DNA of 45,332 nt, taken from contig CAZLNM010000029.1 of assembly GCA_964561025.1 (NCBI GenBank), forward strand, positions 1 through 45,332, read 5' to 3'. The DNA comes from JAAZNF01 sp964561025. Its GTDB lineage: Bacteria; Myxococcota; B64-G9. Positions 21,968 through 29,630 of this stretch are shown one piece after another (position 1 is the stretch's first letter; each line of letters begins with the position of its first letter). Made by a program: the position numbers and the translations under genes. Below the pieces are notes generated by a model, which saw only the letters and a list, made by a program, of their open reading frames with translations, was not told where the DNA came from and made no database searches.

Positions 21968-23644
21968 ATGGGCGAGGCGAGAGAGCCGCGGGCGAGCTTT
22001 GAGCTGCTATTGACCCGGGATGGCAAGGATGTGGCGGTGGTGCCGCTCGATCGGGACTCTTTCCGCGTCGGCCGTGCACCCACCAACGACCTGGCCGTCC
22101 CCGATGCGAAGGTCTCGCGGCACCAGTTCGAGCTTTTGCAAACCCCCAAGGGGGTCCGGTTGCTGGATCGCAGCGGCAAGGGAACCGTGGTGAACGGGGA
22201 GAAGACAAGCGAGGCCGAGCTCACGCCAGGGGCCTGCGTGTCGTGCGGCGCCCTGTCGCTCTTTCTCCGCCCCTGTGAAACCGTCGCGGGGAGCGATCTC
22301 ACGCGGCCCGGTGGGGGCACCGAAGTGTTGGAGCGGCCCGCCGGTGAGAGCGGCCACCGCCTGGTGCTCACCGGAATGAGCGGCGACCGTCCCGTGCGGG
22401 TCGTGCTGAGCCAGGGTGTGCTGGGTCTGGGGAAGGATCCATCCAATGCGGTGGTGATCCGCGAGCCCTACATCTCCTCGTTCCACTGCCGCCTGTTCCA
22501 GAAGGCCGACGGCTGGTACGTAGCGGATCTCGATTCCACCAACGGCACCTTCATCAACGGTGTCCGCGTGACCGAGGCCCGGCTGGAACCCGGGGTGACC
22601 CTGACCGTGGGGCGGCTGGACCTGCGGCTCGGGCTCGAGGTCGAGAGCGGCGAGTGGCCCGGTTTCGGGGCCATCTACTCGCAGGACCCGGCCATGAAGC
22701 CGGTGTTCGCCCTGATCCAGCGCGCCGCCGCCACCGACGAGCCGGTGCTCATCACCGGCGAATCCGGCACCGGCAAGGAACTGGTCGCCCGCGAGCTGCA
22801 CCGCTTGAGCCCGCGCTGCACCCGCCGCCTGGTGCCGCTGAACTGCAGCGCCATGCCGCGCGACCTGGTGGAGAGCGAGCTGTTCGGCTACGAGCGGGGC
22901 GCCTTCACCGGCGCCAACACCGCGCGGGCCGGGCTGTTCGAGGAGGCCGATGGGGGCACGCTATTTTTGGACGAGATCGGCGAGCTGCCGCTCGAGCTCC
23001 AGCCGAAACTCCTGCGCGTGTTGGAGAACGGCGAGGTGCGGCGGGTGGGGGGCAACGAGCCGCTGCATGTCAACGTCCGGCTCCTCTCGGCCACCCACCG
23101 CGATCTCTCCCGCAGCGTGGGACAGAAGACCTTTCGCGAGGACCTGTACTACCGGCTGTGCGTGATCCCCATCCAGCTGCCGCCGCTGCGGGAGCGGCCC
23201 AGGGACATCCCGTTGCTGGCCCGGGTCTTCCTCGAGCAGGCCACCCGCAACCTGGGGCCCAAGCACTTCTCGCCGGCGGCCCTGGAACACCTCGGCGCCT
23301 ACCGCTTCCCGGGGAACGTGCGCGAGCTCCGGCACGCCGTCATGCGGGCGGCCATCCTGTGCCCGCGCGACACCATCGGCCCGGAGCACCTGGTCTTTCA
23401 CCCACCCACCCTGGCGGACCGGGTGGCCGAGTCGCTGGTGTACCGCAAGGGCATGACCATGCGCGAGGTCGAGCAGGAGGTCATCCGCGAGGCGGTGCTG
23501 GCGTTCGATGGCAACGTGGGCATGGCGGCGCGGTCGCTGGGCGTCGCGCGCAGCACCCTGTGGGACAAGATGGCCCGCTACCACATGCAGATCCCGGGGG
23601 TCCAGGAAAGGCCGCACGGCGGCCCGGCCAACGCCCGGCGCTAG
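21968..23644 (+). CDS. Sigma-54-dependent activator with two N-terminal FHA domains
   Basis: The 558-aa product has two FHA domains, at residues about 30-100 (FRVGRAPTND, KVSRHQF, VVNG) and about 148-222 (GLGKDPSNAV, YISSFHCRL, STNGTFING). These bind phosphothreonine, so the input is probably a Ser/Thr kinase target. The AAA+ domain (235-475) has Walker A GESGTGKE (264-271), the sigma-54 contact loop GAFTGA (311-316), Walker B LFLDEIGELP (332-341) and the arginine-finger region near FREDLYYRL. A Fis-type helix-turn-helix is at 505-540 (NVGMAARSLGVARSTLW). All parts needed to remodel sigma-54 holoenzyme are present. ATG 21968 follows GAGGTG. Position right after the Tad-like operon, with a candidate sigma-54 promoter upstream of that operon, suggests that is its target. 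Confidence 0.92.
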   Translation: MGEAREPRASFELLLTRDGKDVAVVPLDRDSFRVGRAPTNDLAVPDAKVSRHQFELLQTPKGVRLLDRSGKGTVVNGEKTSEAELTPGACVSCGALSLFLRPCETVAGSDLTRPGGGTEVLERPAGESGHRLVLTGMSGDRPVRVVLSQGVLGLGKDPSNAVVIREPYISSFHCRLFQKADGWYVADLDSTNGTFINGVRVTEARLEPGVTLTVGRLDLRLGLEVESGEWPGFGAIYSQDPAMKPVFALIQRAAATDEPVLITGESGTGKELVARELHRLSPRCTRRLVPLNCSAMPRDLVESELFGYERGAFTGANTARAGLFEEADGGTLFLDEIGELPLELQPKLLRVLENGEVRRVGGNEPLHVNVRLLSATHRDLSRSVGQKTFREDLYYRLCVIPIQLPPLRERPRDIPLLARVFLEQATRNLGPKHFSPAALEHLGAYRFPGNVRELRHAVMRAAILCPRDTIGPEHLVFHPPTLADRVAESLVYRKGMTMREVEQEVIREAVLAFDGNVGMAARSLGVARSTLWDKMARYHMQIPGVQERPHGGPANARR

Positions 23645-23794
23645 CTCGGCGGACACGGCGAACCCAGCCCCAGCGATTTTTTCTGCTGAGCTTTGTTGTC
23701 CAGGATTTTTCCCTGTCAGAAGGTTTTTTTCGAGATTTTCGTTGGATGAGAGTCTTTATGAGGGGCTTGCTGGGATCTCTTTTTTTTTCCGAAA
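23645..23794. other. T-rich convergent intergenic region
   Basis: This 150-bp gap is clearly richer in T on the plus strand than the rest of the window, with runs of 6, 5, 7 and 9 T (the last at 23780-23788). Short stems such as CAGG/CCTG can be drawn, but none is followed directly by a T-run at proper spacing, so a terminator is likely but not well defined. No gene is visible. Confidence 0.35.
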
Positions 23795-24379
23795 TCAGAA
23801 GTGGGGTAGGGGAGCGCCAGGGGAGCCGGCGTCCGGTGTCTCGCTCGTCGGGTCGTTCTCGCCGGCGCGCTTTTTCTTTGCGTGGTCGTCGTTGGAATGC
23901 CCCTCGTGAGAGTGGGCCGTGGGTTTTCCCAGGACGGCCTGATCTAGAAGTTCCTCGAGTTCGTGGAGCTGGTCCCGGCAGCGTTCGCCGAACACATGTA
24001 CTGTTTTCATGTGGTTTTGGTACACCTTGGCGAGAGTTGCCTGGAGGCGTTGGTTGAGCTTGGCGGCGCGTTCCGGGTTGGGGTCGTCGAGTTCCTTGCG
24101 GATGCGAGAGAAGTCCGAGCGGTTGCGGACCAGATAGGCTCCCACTTTGTCCAGGGCCTTCTCGCATTCGGCCTGGTTACGCATTGAAGCCTTTTTCAGG
24201 ATATTGAAGACGGCGTGGTAATGCTGCGCCAGACGCCGGGGGGCATCGGCCGGTTTCTGCTGTGAACCCTCGCTCGCGGGAGTGGGCACCTCCGAACCAG
24301 GCGGCTTCTCTGTGGGCTCTGCCCACGCCACACAAGACGAAAGCAGAACCCAGGCCACGATCCACGATGGCCGTCTCAT
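23795..24379 (-). CDS. Exported helical protein with His-rich tail, unknown function
   Basis: The 194-aa product has a signal peptide (cut after VAWA, residue 20), a Pro/Ser linker, then a helical domain (residues 45-145) with two conserved-looking cysteines (AECEKAL and GERCRDQL) that could pair. Residues 150-165 contain the run AHSHEGHSNDDHAKKK, a possible metal-binding stretch. The family is not recognised. It is the last gene of a minus-strand unit after the MBL hydrolase and another exported protein, with gaps of 50 and 25 bp. ATG 24379 is followed by typical MRRPSW signal start residues, and GGGAGG lies just upstream. Confidence 0.65.
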   Translation of the reverse strand: MRRPSWIVAWVLLSSCVAWAEPTEKPPGSEVPTPASEGSQQKPADAPRRLAQHYHAVFNILKKASMRNQAECEKALDKVGAYLVRNRSDFSRIRKELDDPNPERAAKLNQRLQATLAKVYQNHMKTVHVFGERCRDQLHELEELLDQAVLGKPTAHSHEGHSNDDHAKKKRAGENDPTSETPDAGSPGAPLPHF

Positions 24380-24404
24380 GTTCCCTCCCCGGCCGAAGGC
24401 CCGC

Positions 24405-24839
24405 TCAGCCAGCGTCGAGCGGGAGTTCGCTCTCGAAGCGCTTCTTCTGGCACATCTTCTCGGTGCACAGCACCACGTCGAACTTGAGCTTCACCGAATA
24501 GCGTCCCTTGGCCTTGGCGGTGTACGAGACCGCCAGGCTGGGCGCGCCGGACTTGGGATCGTCCTTGTCGGTGTTTTTCAGCTTGGTCTTGGCCAGGCTC
24601 AGGCCCTCCGGCGGGCTGAGATCGATGACGAGCGGCGCCTCGGGAGACACCTTCCAGCCGCCGGAGCCCTCCAGGCGGATCACCAGCTTGCCCTCCAGCG
24701 GGTTCTTGTCGTTGGGCTCGGTGCCCGCCTGGGCCTTGAAGTTGTCATCGCTCTTCAGCACCGTCATCCCGGCCGTGGCGGGCCGGCAGGCCCACGACCA
24801 GGCGATCAGCGCGCCGATGGTGAACAGGGTTGGCTTCAT
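24405..24839 (-). CDS. Small exported beta-rich protein, unknown function
   Basis: The start is set at ATG 24839 (MKPTLFTIGALIAW) because GGAGAGG lies upstream and a signal peptide follows immediately; cleavage is likely after ATAG or ATA near residue 21. The mature 120 residues look like one immunoglobulin-like beta sandwich: LVIRLEG, the acidic loop SPEAPLVIDLSPPEG, SLAVSYTAKAKGRYSVKLKFDVVLC, then CTEKMCQKKRFESELPL. The paired cysteines VLCTEKMC recall the DsbD N-terminal domain and thiol-disulfide sensors, but similarity is too weak to name it. It is co-transcribed with the MBL hydrolase (50 bp upstream) and the His-tailed protein (25 bp downstream). Confidence 0.65.
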   Translation of the reverse strand: MKPTLFTIGALIAWSWACRPATAGMTVLKSDDNFKAQAGTEPNDKNPLEGKLVIRLEGSGGWKVSPEAPLVIDLSPPEGLSLAKTKLKNTDKDDPKSGAPSLAVSYTAKAKGRYSVKLKFDVVLCTEKMCQKKRFESELPLDAG

Positions 24840-24889
24840 GCGTCCTCTCCGCTTCATAAAAATTGGGACGGTCTGCGCGTCCGGCCGAT

Positions 24890-25531
24890 TCACGGCTCGT
24901 TTCCCGAAAGAAAGGGGTTGTGGCGCCGCTCCTCACCCACGCTGGTGGCCGGGCCATGGCCGGGGTAGAGCCGGGTGTCGTCGGGGTGGGTGAAGATCTT
25001 CTTTTTCACGCTCGCGACCAGCGTCTCGAACGACCCGCCCGGCAGATCGGTGCGCCCCACCGAGCCGGCGAAGACGAGGTCGCCCACCAGGATCTTCTTC
25101 TCGCCCTCGATCACCAGCGAGATGCTGCCCGGGGAGTGGCCGGGCGTGTGGCGCACGGTGAGCTTGAGCTTGCCGACCTGGATGACATCGCCCTCGTCGA
25201 TGGTGCGGTCGGCCGCGGGGGAGTTCTCCGCGCTGAGGCCGAACATCCGCGCCTGCACGCCGAGCGCCGTGAGCCAGTCGGCCTCGGCCGGGTGGATGAG
25301 GAGCTCGGCGCCCGTCTTCTTCTTGAGGTCGCGGTTGCCGCCCACGTGGTCGAAGTGGGCGTGGGTGTTGATGATCCACTTGCAGGTCAGCTTGTGGCGC
25401 GCAAGGCAGCTCTCGATGGCGCCGGCGTGCCCGCCGGGGTCCACCACCGCGGCCAGGCGGCTCTCCGAGTCGCCCACGATGTAGCAGTTGGTCATGATGG
25501 GACCGGTCTCGAGCGAGTCGAACACCAGCAT
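24890..25531 (-). CDS. Metallo-beta-lactamase-fold hydrolase, glyoxalase II-like
   Basis: The 213-aa product contains the complete dinuclear metal site: THAHFDHVGG (56-65; H57, H59, D61, H62), the TPGHSPGS His loop, the GDLVFAGSVGRTD segment with the bridging Asp, and the last His in YPGHGP. The length fits the short hydroxyacylglutathione hydrolase-like proteins, which lack the C-terminal substrate domain of true GloB. It should hydrolyse thioesters such as S-lactoylglutathione or a related thiol adduct; the true substrate is unknown. No signal peptide, so cytoplasmic. ATG 25531 lies behind GGAGGTGGAGG. First gene of a three-gene minus-strand unit. Confidence 0.92.
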   Translation of the reverse strand: MLVFDSLETGPIMTNCYIVGDSESRLAAVVDPGGHAGAIESCLARHKLTCKWIINTHAHFDHVGGNRDLKKKTGAELLIHPAEADWLTALGVQARMFGLSAENSPAADRTIDEGDVIQVGKLKLTVRHTPGHSPGSISLVIEGEKKILVGDLVFAGSVGRTDLPGGSFETLVASVKKKIFTHPDDTRLYPGHGPATSVGEERRHNPFLSGNEP

Positions 25532-25560
25532 GCGGCGCCTCCACCTCCCCCGCCGCCAAG

Positions 25561-25589
25561 ACGATAGCCGAAGGATCGGCCGGAATCAA
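25561..25589 (-). promoter_or_regulatory. Sigma-70-type promoter of the MBL hydrolase unit
   Basis: The -35 is TTGATT (25589-25584) and the -10 is TATCGT (25566-25561), with a 17-bp spacer. It is divergent from the promoter at 25618. Confidence 0.5.
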
Positions 25590-25617
25590 CCGGACCGGAG
25601 AGGGCCAGCTCCTGCCA

Positions 25618-25646
25618 TTGGCAAGCGGACGCCCTCCGGGTACACT
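25618..25646 (+). promoter_or_regulatory. Sigma-70-type promoter of the 1289-aa Cys-rich lipoprotein
   Basis: The -35 is TTGGCA (25618-25623) and the -10 is TACACT (25641-25646), with a 17-bp spacer. The leader is about 24 nt and contains GGGAGG before ATG 25677. Confidence 0.6.
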
Positions 25647-25676
25647 GGGGGCGTTTCTGTGAACACGGGAGGTTCC

Positions 25677-28600
25677 ATGAGCCAGGTTTTCCGAGGCCTC
25701 GTACGCCGGACGATCCTTGGCGCGGCAATCGCGGCGGCGTTCTCGTGGCTGGCCGCCGGTTGCAGCGACAGCGCCCCCGGCTGCGGCGATTGCAGCGTCC
25801 TCGACGACTGGTGCCAGAAGGGGGTGTGCGACGCCGCGCAGGGCAAGTGCGTGGCGGAGCCGCTCGCCGACGACCTGGAGTGCAAGGACGGCGACCCCTG
25901 CACCGTGGGCGATCACTGCCAGGCCGGCCGGTGCGTCGGCACGCCGCTGGATTGCACCGCCGAGGAGGACGAGTGCGTCCAGGGCGTGTGCCAGGACGAG
26001 GCCTGCCAGTACCAGCCGCGGCCGGACGGGACGCCCTGTCCCAGCGCCGCCGGCGCCTGCACCGACGGCGAATGCAGGTCCGGGATCTGCCAGGCGGTGA
26101 ACCACTCCAACGGGGAATCTTGCAACGACGGCAACTGGTGCACCGATCCCGACACCTGCCAGGAGGGCGTCTGCGCCGGCGCGCCGCGGGACTGCGGCGA
26201 TCTCCTCGACTGCACCCATGATCGGTGCGACCCGGAACGCAACGCCTGCGTCCACGAGCCGCTCGCCGGGACCTGCCTCATCGGGGGGGTATGCCGGGCC
26301 GAGGGCGAGGCCAACCCCGAGAACCCCTGCCAGGCGTGCAAGCCCACGGCGAACCAGTCCGCCTTCAGCGACGACGACGGCCGCGCCTGTGACGACGGCA
26401 ACGTGTGCACCGGCCCGGACACCTGCGCCGGCGGCAACTGCTTCGGCCCGGCCCTGGCCGGATGCTGTGAGACGGACGCCGACTGCGACGACGGCCGCGC
26501 CTGCACCGCGGATGTATGCCACACCGCGGACGGCACCTGTGAAAACGGCATCCGCGACGGCTTCTGCCTGATCGGCAACGCGTGCATCCTGGAGGGCGTC
26601 TTGAACCCGGAGAACGGTTGCCAGGCCTGCCTGAGCGCCGTCCACAAGACCGCCTGGAGCGACACCAGCGCCGCCTGCGACGACGGGTTCTTCTGCACCG
26701 CCAACGATCGATGCAGCGGAGGGTCCTGCGCGGGCCAGGCCGGCGTGGTGTGCGCCGATTCTCTCGAGTGCACGGACGACGTGTGCAGCGAGGCAGGACA
26801 GGTGTGCAGCCACCCCGTGCGCGCCGGTTTCTGTCTCATCGCGGGTGTGTGCGTCGTCGAGGGGGCGCCGCATCCTTCCAACCCCTGCCGCCGCTGCCGG
26901 CCCGCGCTCGACCCGGACGACTGGAGCAACGACGACAGCGCTGTCTGCGACGACGGCAACCGCTGCACCGATCCCGACTTCTGCAACCAGGGGGCGTGCA
27001 CCGGCATCCCGCTCTCGAACTGCTGCACCGCGAATGGCGATTGCGATGACGGCCGGGAGTGCACCGAAGATCGCTGTGACGTGGCGAACGGGATCTGCGA
27101 AAACGTGGTGCAGCCCGAGCGCTGCCTGATCGCCGGGACTTGCTACGCCGCCGGACAGGTCAACCCGGCCAACCCGTGCCAGGCCTGCCTGCCGGCCGTG
27201 GCCAGCACCGCCTGGTCGCCGGCCAACGAGGGCGGACGATGTGGCCTCATTTGCAGCGCCTGCCGGAATGGCGCCTGCCAGAGCCTGCCCGACACCGGCG
27301 CCGATCCCTTCGGCGACTGCCCCACCTGCCGCGTGTGCGACGGCCAGGGCGGCTGCCGCCCGACGGCCGACGGCACCGATCCCAAGAACGATTGTGTGGC
27401 CTCCGATTGCAGCTACGCGGAGTGTTGGGCCGGGAGCTGCCTAAAACCCGCCGGCAGCGTCTGCCCCGATCCCGCGCCCCTGGATTGTCGGGCCGCCCGT
27501 TGCGACGGTGTGGGTGTCTGCGATCCGAACTACGCTCTCGAGCTTCCCGGCTACGCCTGCGACGACGGCGACCCCTGCTCCGCGCCAGACCGTTGCGACA
27601 GTTCAGGACAGTGCCTGGGCGCCGCCCTGGCCCCGCTGCCCGACCCGGCCTCGCCCATCGCCGCCACCAGCGCCTGCCTGACTGCCGAAAGCGGCGCGCG
27701 CGCGGTGGTGAGCGTGCGGTTGCGCACGGCGGCCAACCAGCCGATTCCAGGCGCCAGCGTGACCATCGAGGGCGACAGCCCGGCCACGCGCTGGGCGGGA
27801 CCGGTGGTCGAATCGGCGGCGGTCCCTGGCACCTACTACCGCATCCTGCTCGCGCCGGCCGGCGCGGGAAGCACCCGCATCACCGCCAGCGCCTTCAGCG
27901 GCTCGGGGTCCTGCACCTCGCCGGTGGTGGCGCTGAGCGGCAGCGTGATGGTGCGCTTCGTGGCTCCCTCCACCGCGGGCCTCGGTGGTTGCAGCCCCCT
28001 CGACGGCAACCTGCGGGTCCGGGTGGTCGCCGCCGAGAGCGGCCTACCGCTCTCGGGCGCTTACCTCATGGTGGGGACGGCCCAGAGCGCCGCCTTCGAG
28101 GACGACTACGAGCGCCTGCTCGCCGGCCAGCCCCCCGCGCGCCTCAACACCGCGCGCGCCGACGGCAACGGGACGGCGGAGTTTACGGATTTCGGGACCG
28201 GGCTCGACGGCCCGCGCATGATCACCGCGGGGCTGGATGGCCGCGCCTACGTCAGCGTGGTCGAGGCCAACGCCTCCGACGTCATCATCCCCCTGCCGTT
28301 GATATCGGATCCGCCGCCCATGGCCCGCCTCGACGGAACGCTCACCAACATGGGCAACGTAAACTACGACGGCCAGTTCGACGCGGGGCTTACCATCACG
28401 GAGTTCGGCATCGACAGCCTGGTCAAGTTCCGTTTCGACGACATGCTGGCCGGCCAGCGCGACTGCTGGCTGGCCACCGACGCCGCGGTGGTGGGCGCGC
28501 AGTGGGTGGAGATGCCCTCCAACGTGTACGTGCCGGCCCAGAGCGAGCGCTACCTGGTGATCTTCAACATCCCCATTTACGAACACCGCTACACCACCCG

Positions 28601-29546
28601 GCCCATCCCCATCGGCGCCACCAACCAGCGCATCGTCGGCATCTCGGGGCGGGCGGCCTTCTCCACCCTGGTGGACCTGCTCATGAACGGCGGATCGCTC
28701 GCCGACATGGTGGCGCTGCTCACCACCCGCCGCATCGGCGTCATCAGCCGCGCCACCATCACCGGCGACGAGCACAACGTGCCCATCGCCCTGGGCACCG
28801 CCCTGACCGCCAACGTGGACTGCAGCATCGCCAACAAGCCGGCCGGCTCCGACGCGCTGTGCTTCACCATCGGCGACTGGAGCGGGGGCACCGGCGCCGG
28901 CTCCCTCTTCGTGATGGGGTTCCGGGTGCTGTCGGGGGGCACCGGGAGCGTCACCTCGGTGCCGGCCAGCGGGAGCTTCGCCGGCATCGGCTACCTCGGC
29001 GCCGGCGTGGCCACGTACCTCAACGCCGACAACCTGCCGGCGCAGGATCGGTGGAAGGCCAACGCCACCTCGGGCATCCTCGACCGCTCGGGCACCAGCT
29101 TCAACGGCGGCGGCGGCGCGCTCACCTTCAACTCCTTCCTCGAGGTCACGCCGCTCTCCCGCAGCGGGCGGACCTTCGCCTGGGCCTCGGTGGCCACCAG
29201 CACGCCGGTCCACTTCACCGAGCACCTGCTGGAGCTGGTGACCTCGACCCGCTACGTCCCCGGCCCCAACTGTAGCGAGGTCAGCGAGGATGTCTGGCGC
29301 CGCCCCCTATGGAAGGTCATCACGCCCGGCGCGACCCTGGGGTTCACCCTCCCCGATCTCCCACCCGGCTGGCCGCGGCAGGCGGAGGGCGGGCTCGCCA
29401 CCCCGGCGGCCGGCGAGCGCCTGAGCTGGTCGTTCGGGGCCTACTTCCAGGGGCTGCTGGGGACTCCCTTCGACTTCAATCAGTTCGACTTTGCTCGGGC
29501 CCTCTCCCGGGTCACGCACTCCTCCACCAACAGCGCCGACTTCTGA
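25677..29546 (+). CDS. Large Cys-rich lipoprotein with Ig-like/beta-rich C-terminal half
   Basis: The 1289-aa product starts with a lipoprotein signal peptide and lipobox LAAGC (Cys29). Residues 30-650 are Cys-rich and use the myxobacterial pattern C.DGN.CT..D.C..G.C; four larger units begin with CLIGGVC, CLIGNAC, CLIAGVC and CLIAGTC at residues 200, 297, 386 and 483, each carrying NP.NPCQ.C and DDG. The cysteines are probably all in disulfides. Residues about 660-840 contain beta-sandwich repeats (VVSVRLRTAANQPIPGASVTIEG and a second copy of LRVRVVAAESGLPLSGAYLM), resembling invasin/Ig-like modules. Residues 900-1289 form a large unrecognised beta-rich domain. The repeat family differs from that of the 1427-aa lipoprotein at 10578. 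Surface exposure and binding are inferred. Confidence 0.8.
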   Translation: MSQVFRGLVRRTILGAAIAAAFSWLAAGCSDSAPGCGDCSVLDDWCQKGVCDAAQGKCVAEPLADDLECKDGDPCTVGDHCQAGRCVGTPLDCTAEEDECVQGVCQDEACQYQPRPDGTPCPSAAGACTDGECRSGICQAVNHSNGESCNDGNWCTDPDTCQEGVCAGAPRDCGDLLDCTHDRCDPERNACVHEPLAGTCLIGGVCRAEGEANPENPCQACKPTANQSAFSDDDGRACDDGNVCTGPDTCAGGNCFGPALAGCCETDADCDDGRACTADVCHTADGTCENGIRDGFCLIGNACILEGVLNPENGCQACLSAVHKTAWSDTSAACDDGFFCTANDRCSGGSCAGQAGVVCADSLECTDDVCSEAGQVCSHPVRAGFCLIAGVCVVEGAPHPSNPCRRCRPALDPDDWSNDDSAVCDDGNRCTDPDFCNQGACTGIPLSNCCTANGDCDDGRECTEDRCDVANGICENVVQPERCLIAGTCYAAGQVNPANPCQACLPAVASTAWSPANEGGRCGLICSACRNGACQSLPDTGADPFGDCPTCRVCDGQGGCRPTADGTDPKNDCVASDCSYAECWAGSCLKPAGSVCPDPAPLDCRAARCDGVGVCDPNYALELPGYACDDGDPCSAPDRCDSSGQCLGAALAPLPDPASPIAATSACLTAESGARAVVSVRLRTAANQPIPGASVTIEGDSPATRWAGPVVESAAVPGTYYRILLAPAGAGSTRITASAFSGSGSCTSPVVALSGSVMVRFVAPSTAGLGGCSPLDGNLRVRVVAAESGLPLSGAYLMVGTAQSAAFEDDYERLLAGQPPARLNTARADGNGTAEFTDFGTGLDGPRMITAGLDGRAYVSVVEANASDVIIPLPLISDPPPMARLDGTLTNMGNVNYDGQFDAGLTITEFGIDSLVKFRFDDMLAGQRDCWLATDAAVVGAQWVEMPSNVYVPAQSERYLVIFNIPIYEHRYTTRPIPIGATNQRIVGISGRAAFSTLVDLLMNGGSLADMVALLTTRRIGVISRATITGDEHNVPIALGTALTANVDCSIANKPAGSDALCFTIGDWSGGTGAGSLFVMGFRVLSGGTGSVTSVPASGSFAGIGYLGAGVATYLNADNLPAQDRWKANATSGILDRSGTSFNGGGGALTFNSFLEVTPLSRSGRTFAWASVATSTPVHFTEHLLELVTSTRYVPGPNCSEVSEDVWRRPLWKVITPGATLGFTLPDLPPGWPRQAEGGLATPAAGERLSWSFGAYFQGLLGTPFDFNQFDFARALSRVTHSSTNSADF

Positions 29547-29572
29547 TCTCGAACGCGGGACGCCGCGAGCTC

Positions 29573-29601
29573 TTGCCCGGTGGCGAGTGACCGCCTATAA
29601 T
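29573..29601 (+). promoter_or_regulatory. Strong sigma-70-type promoter of the cpaF operon
   Basis: The -35 is TTGCCC (29573-29578) and the -10 is a perfect TATAAT (29596-29601), with a 17-bp spacer. The leader is about 23 nt with GGGGAAAGGA before ATG 29631. Confidence 0.72.
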
Positions 29602-29630
29602 CGGCGCAACCTGGGGAAAGGACCGCTTGC

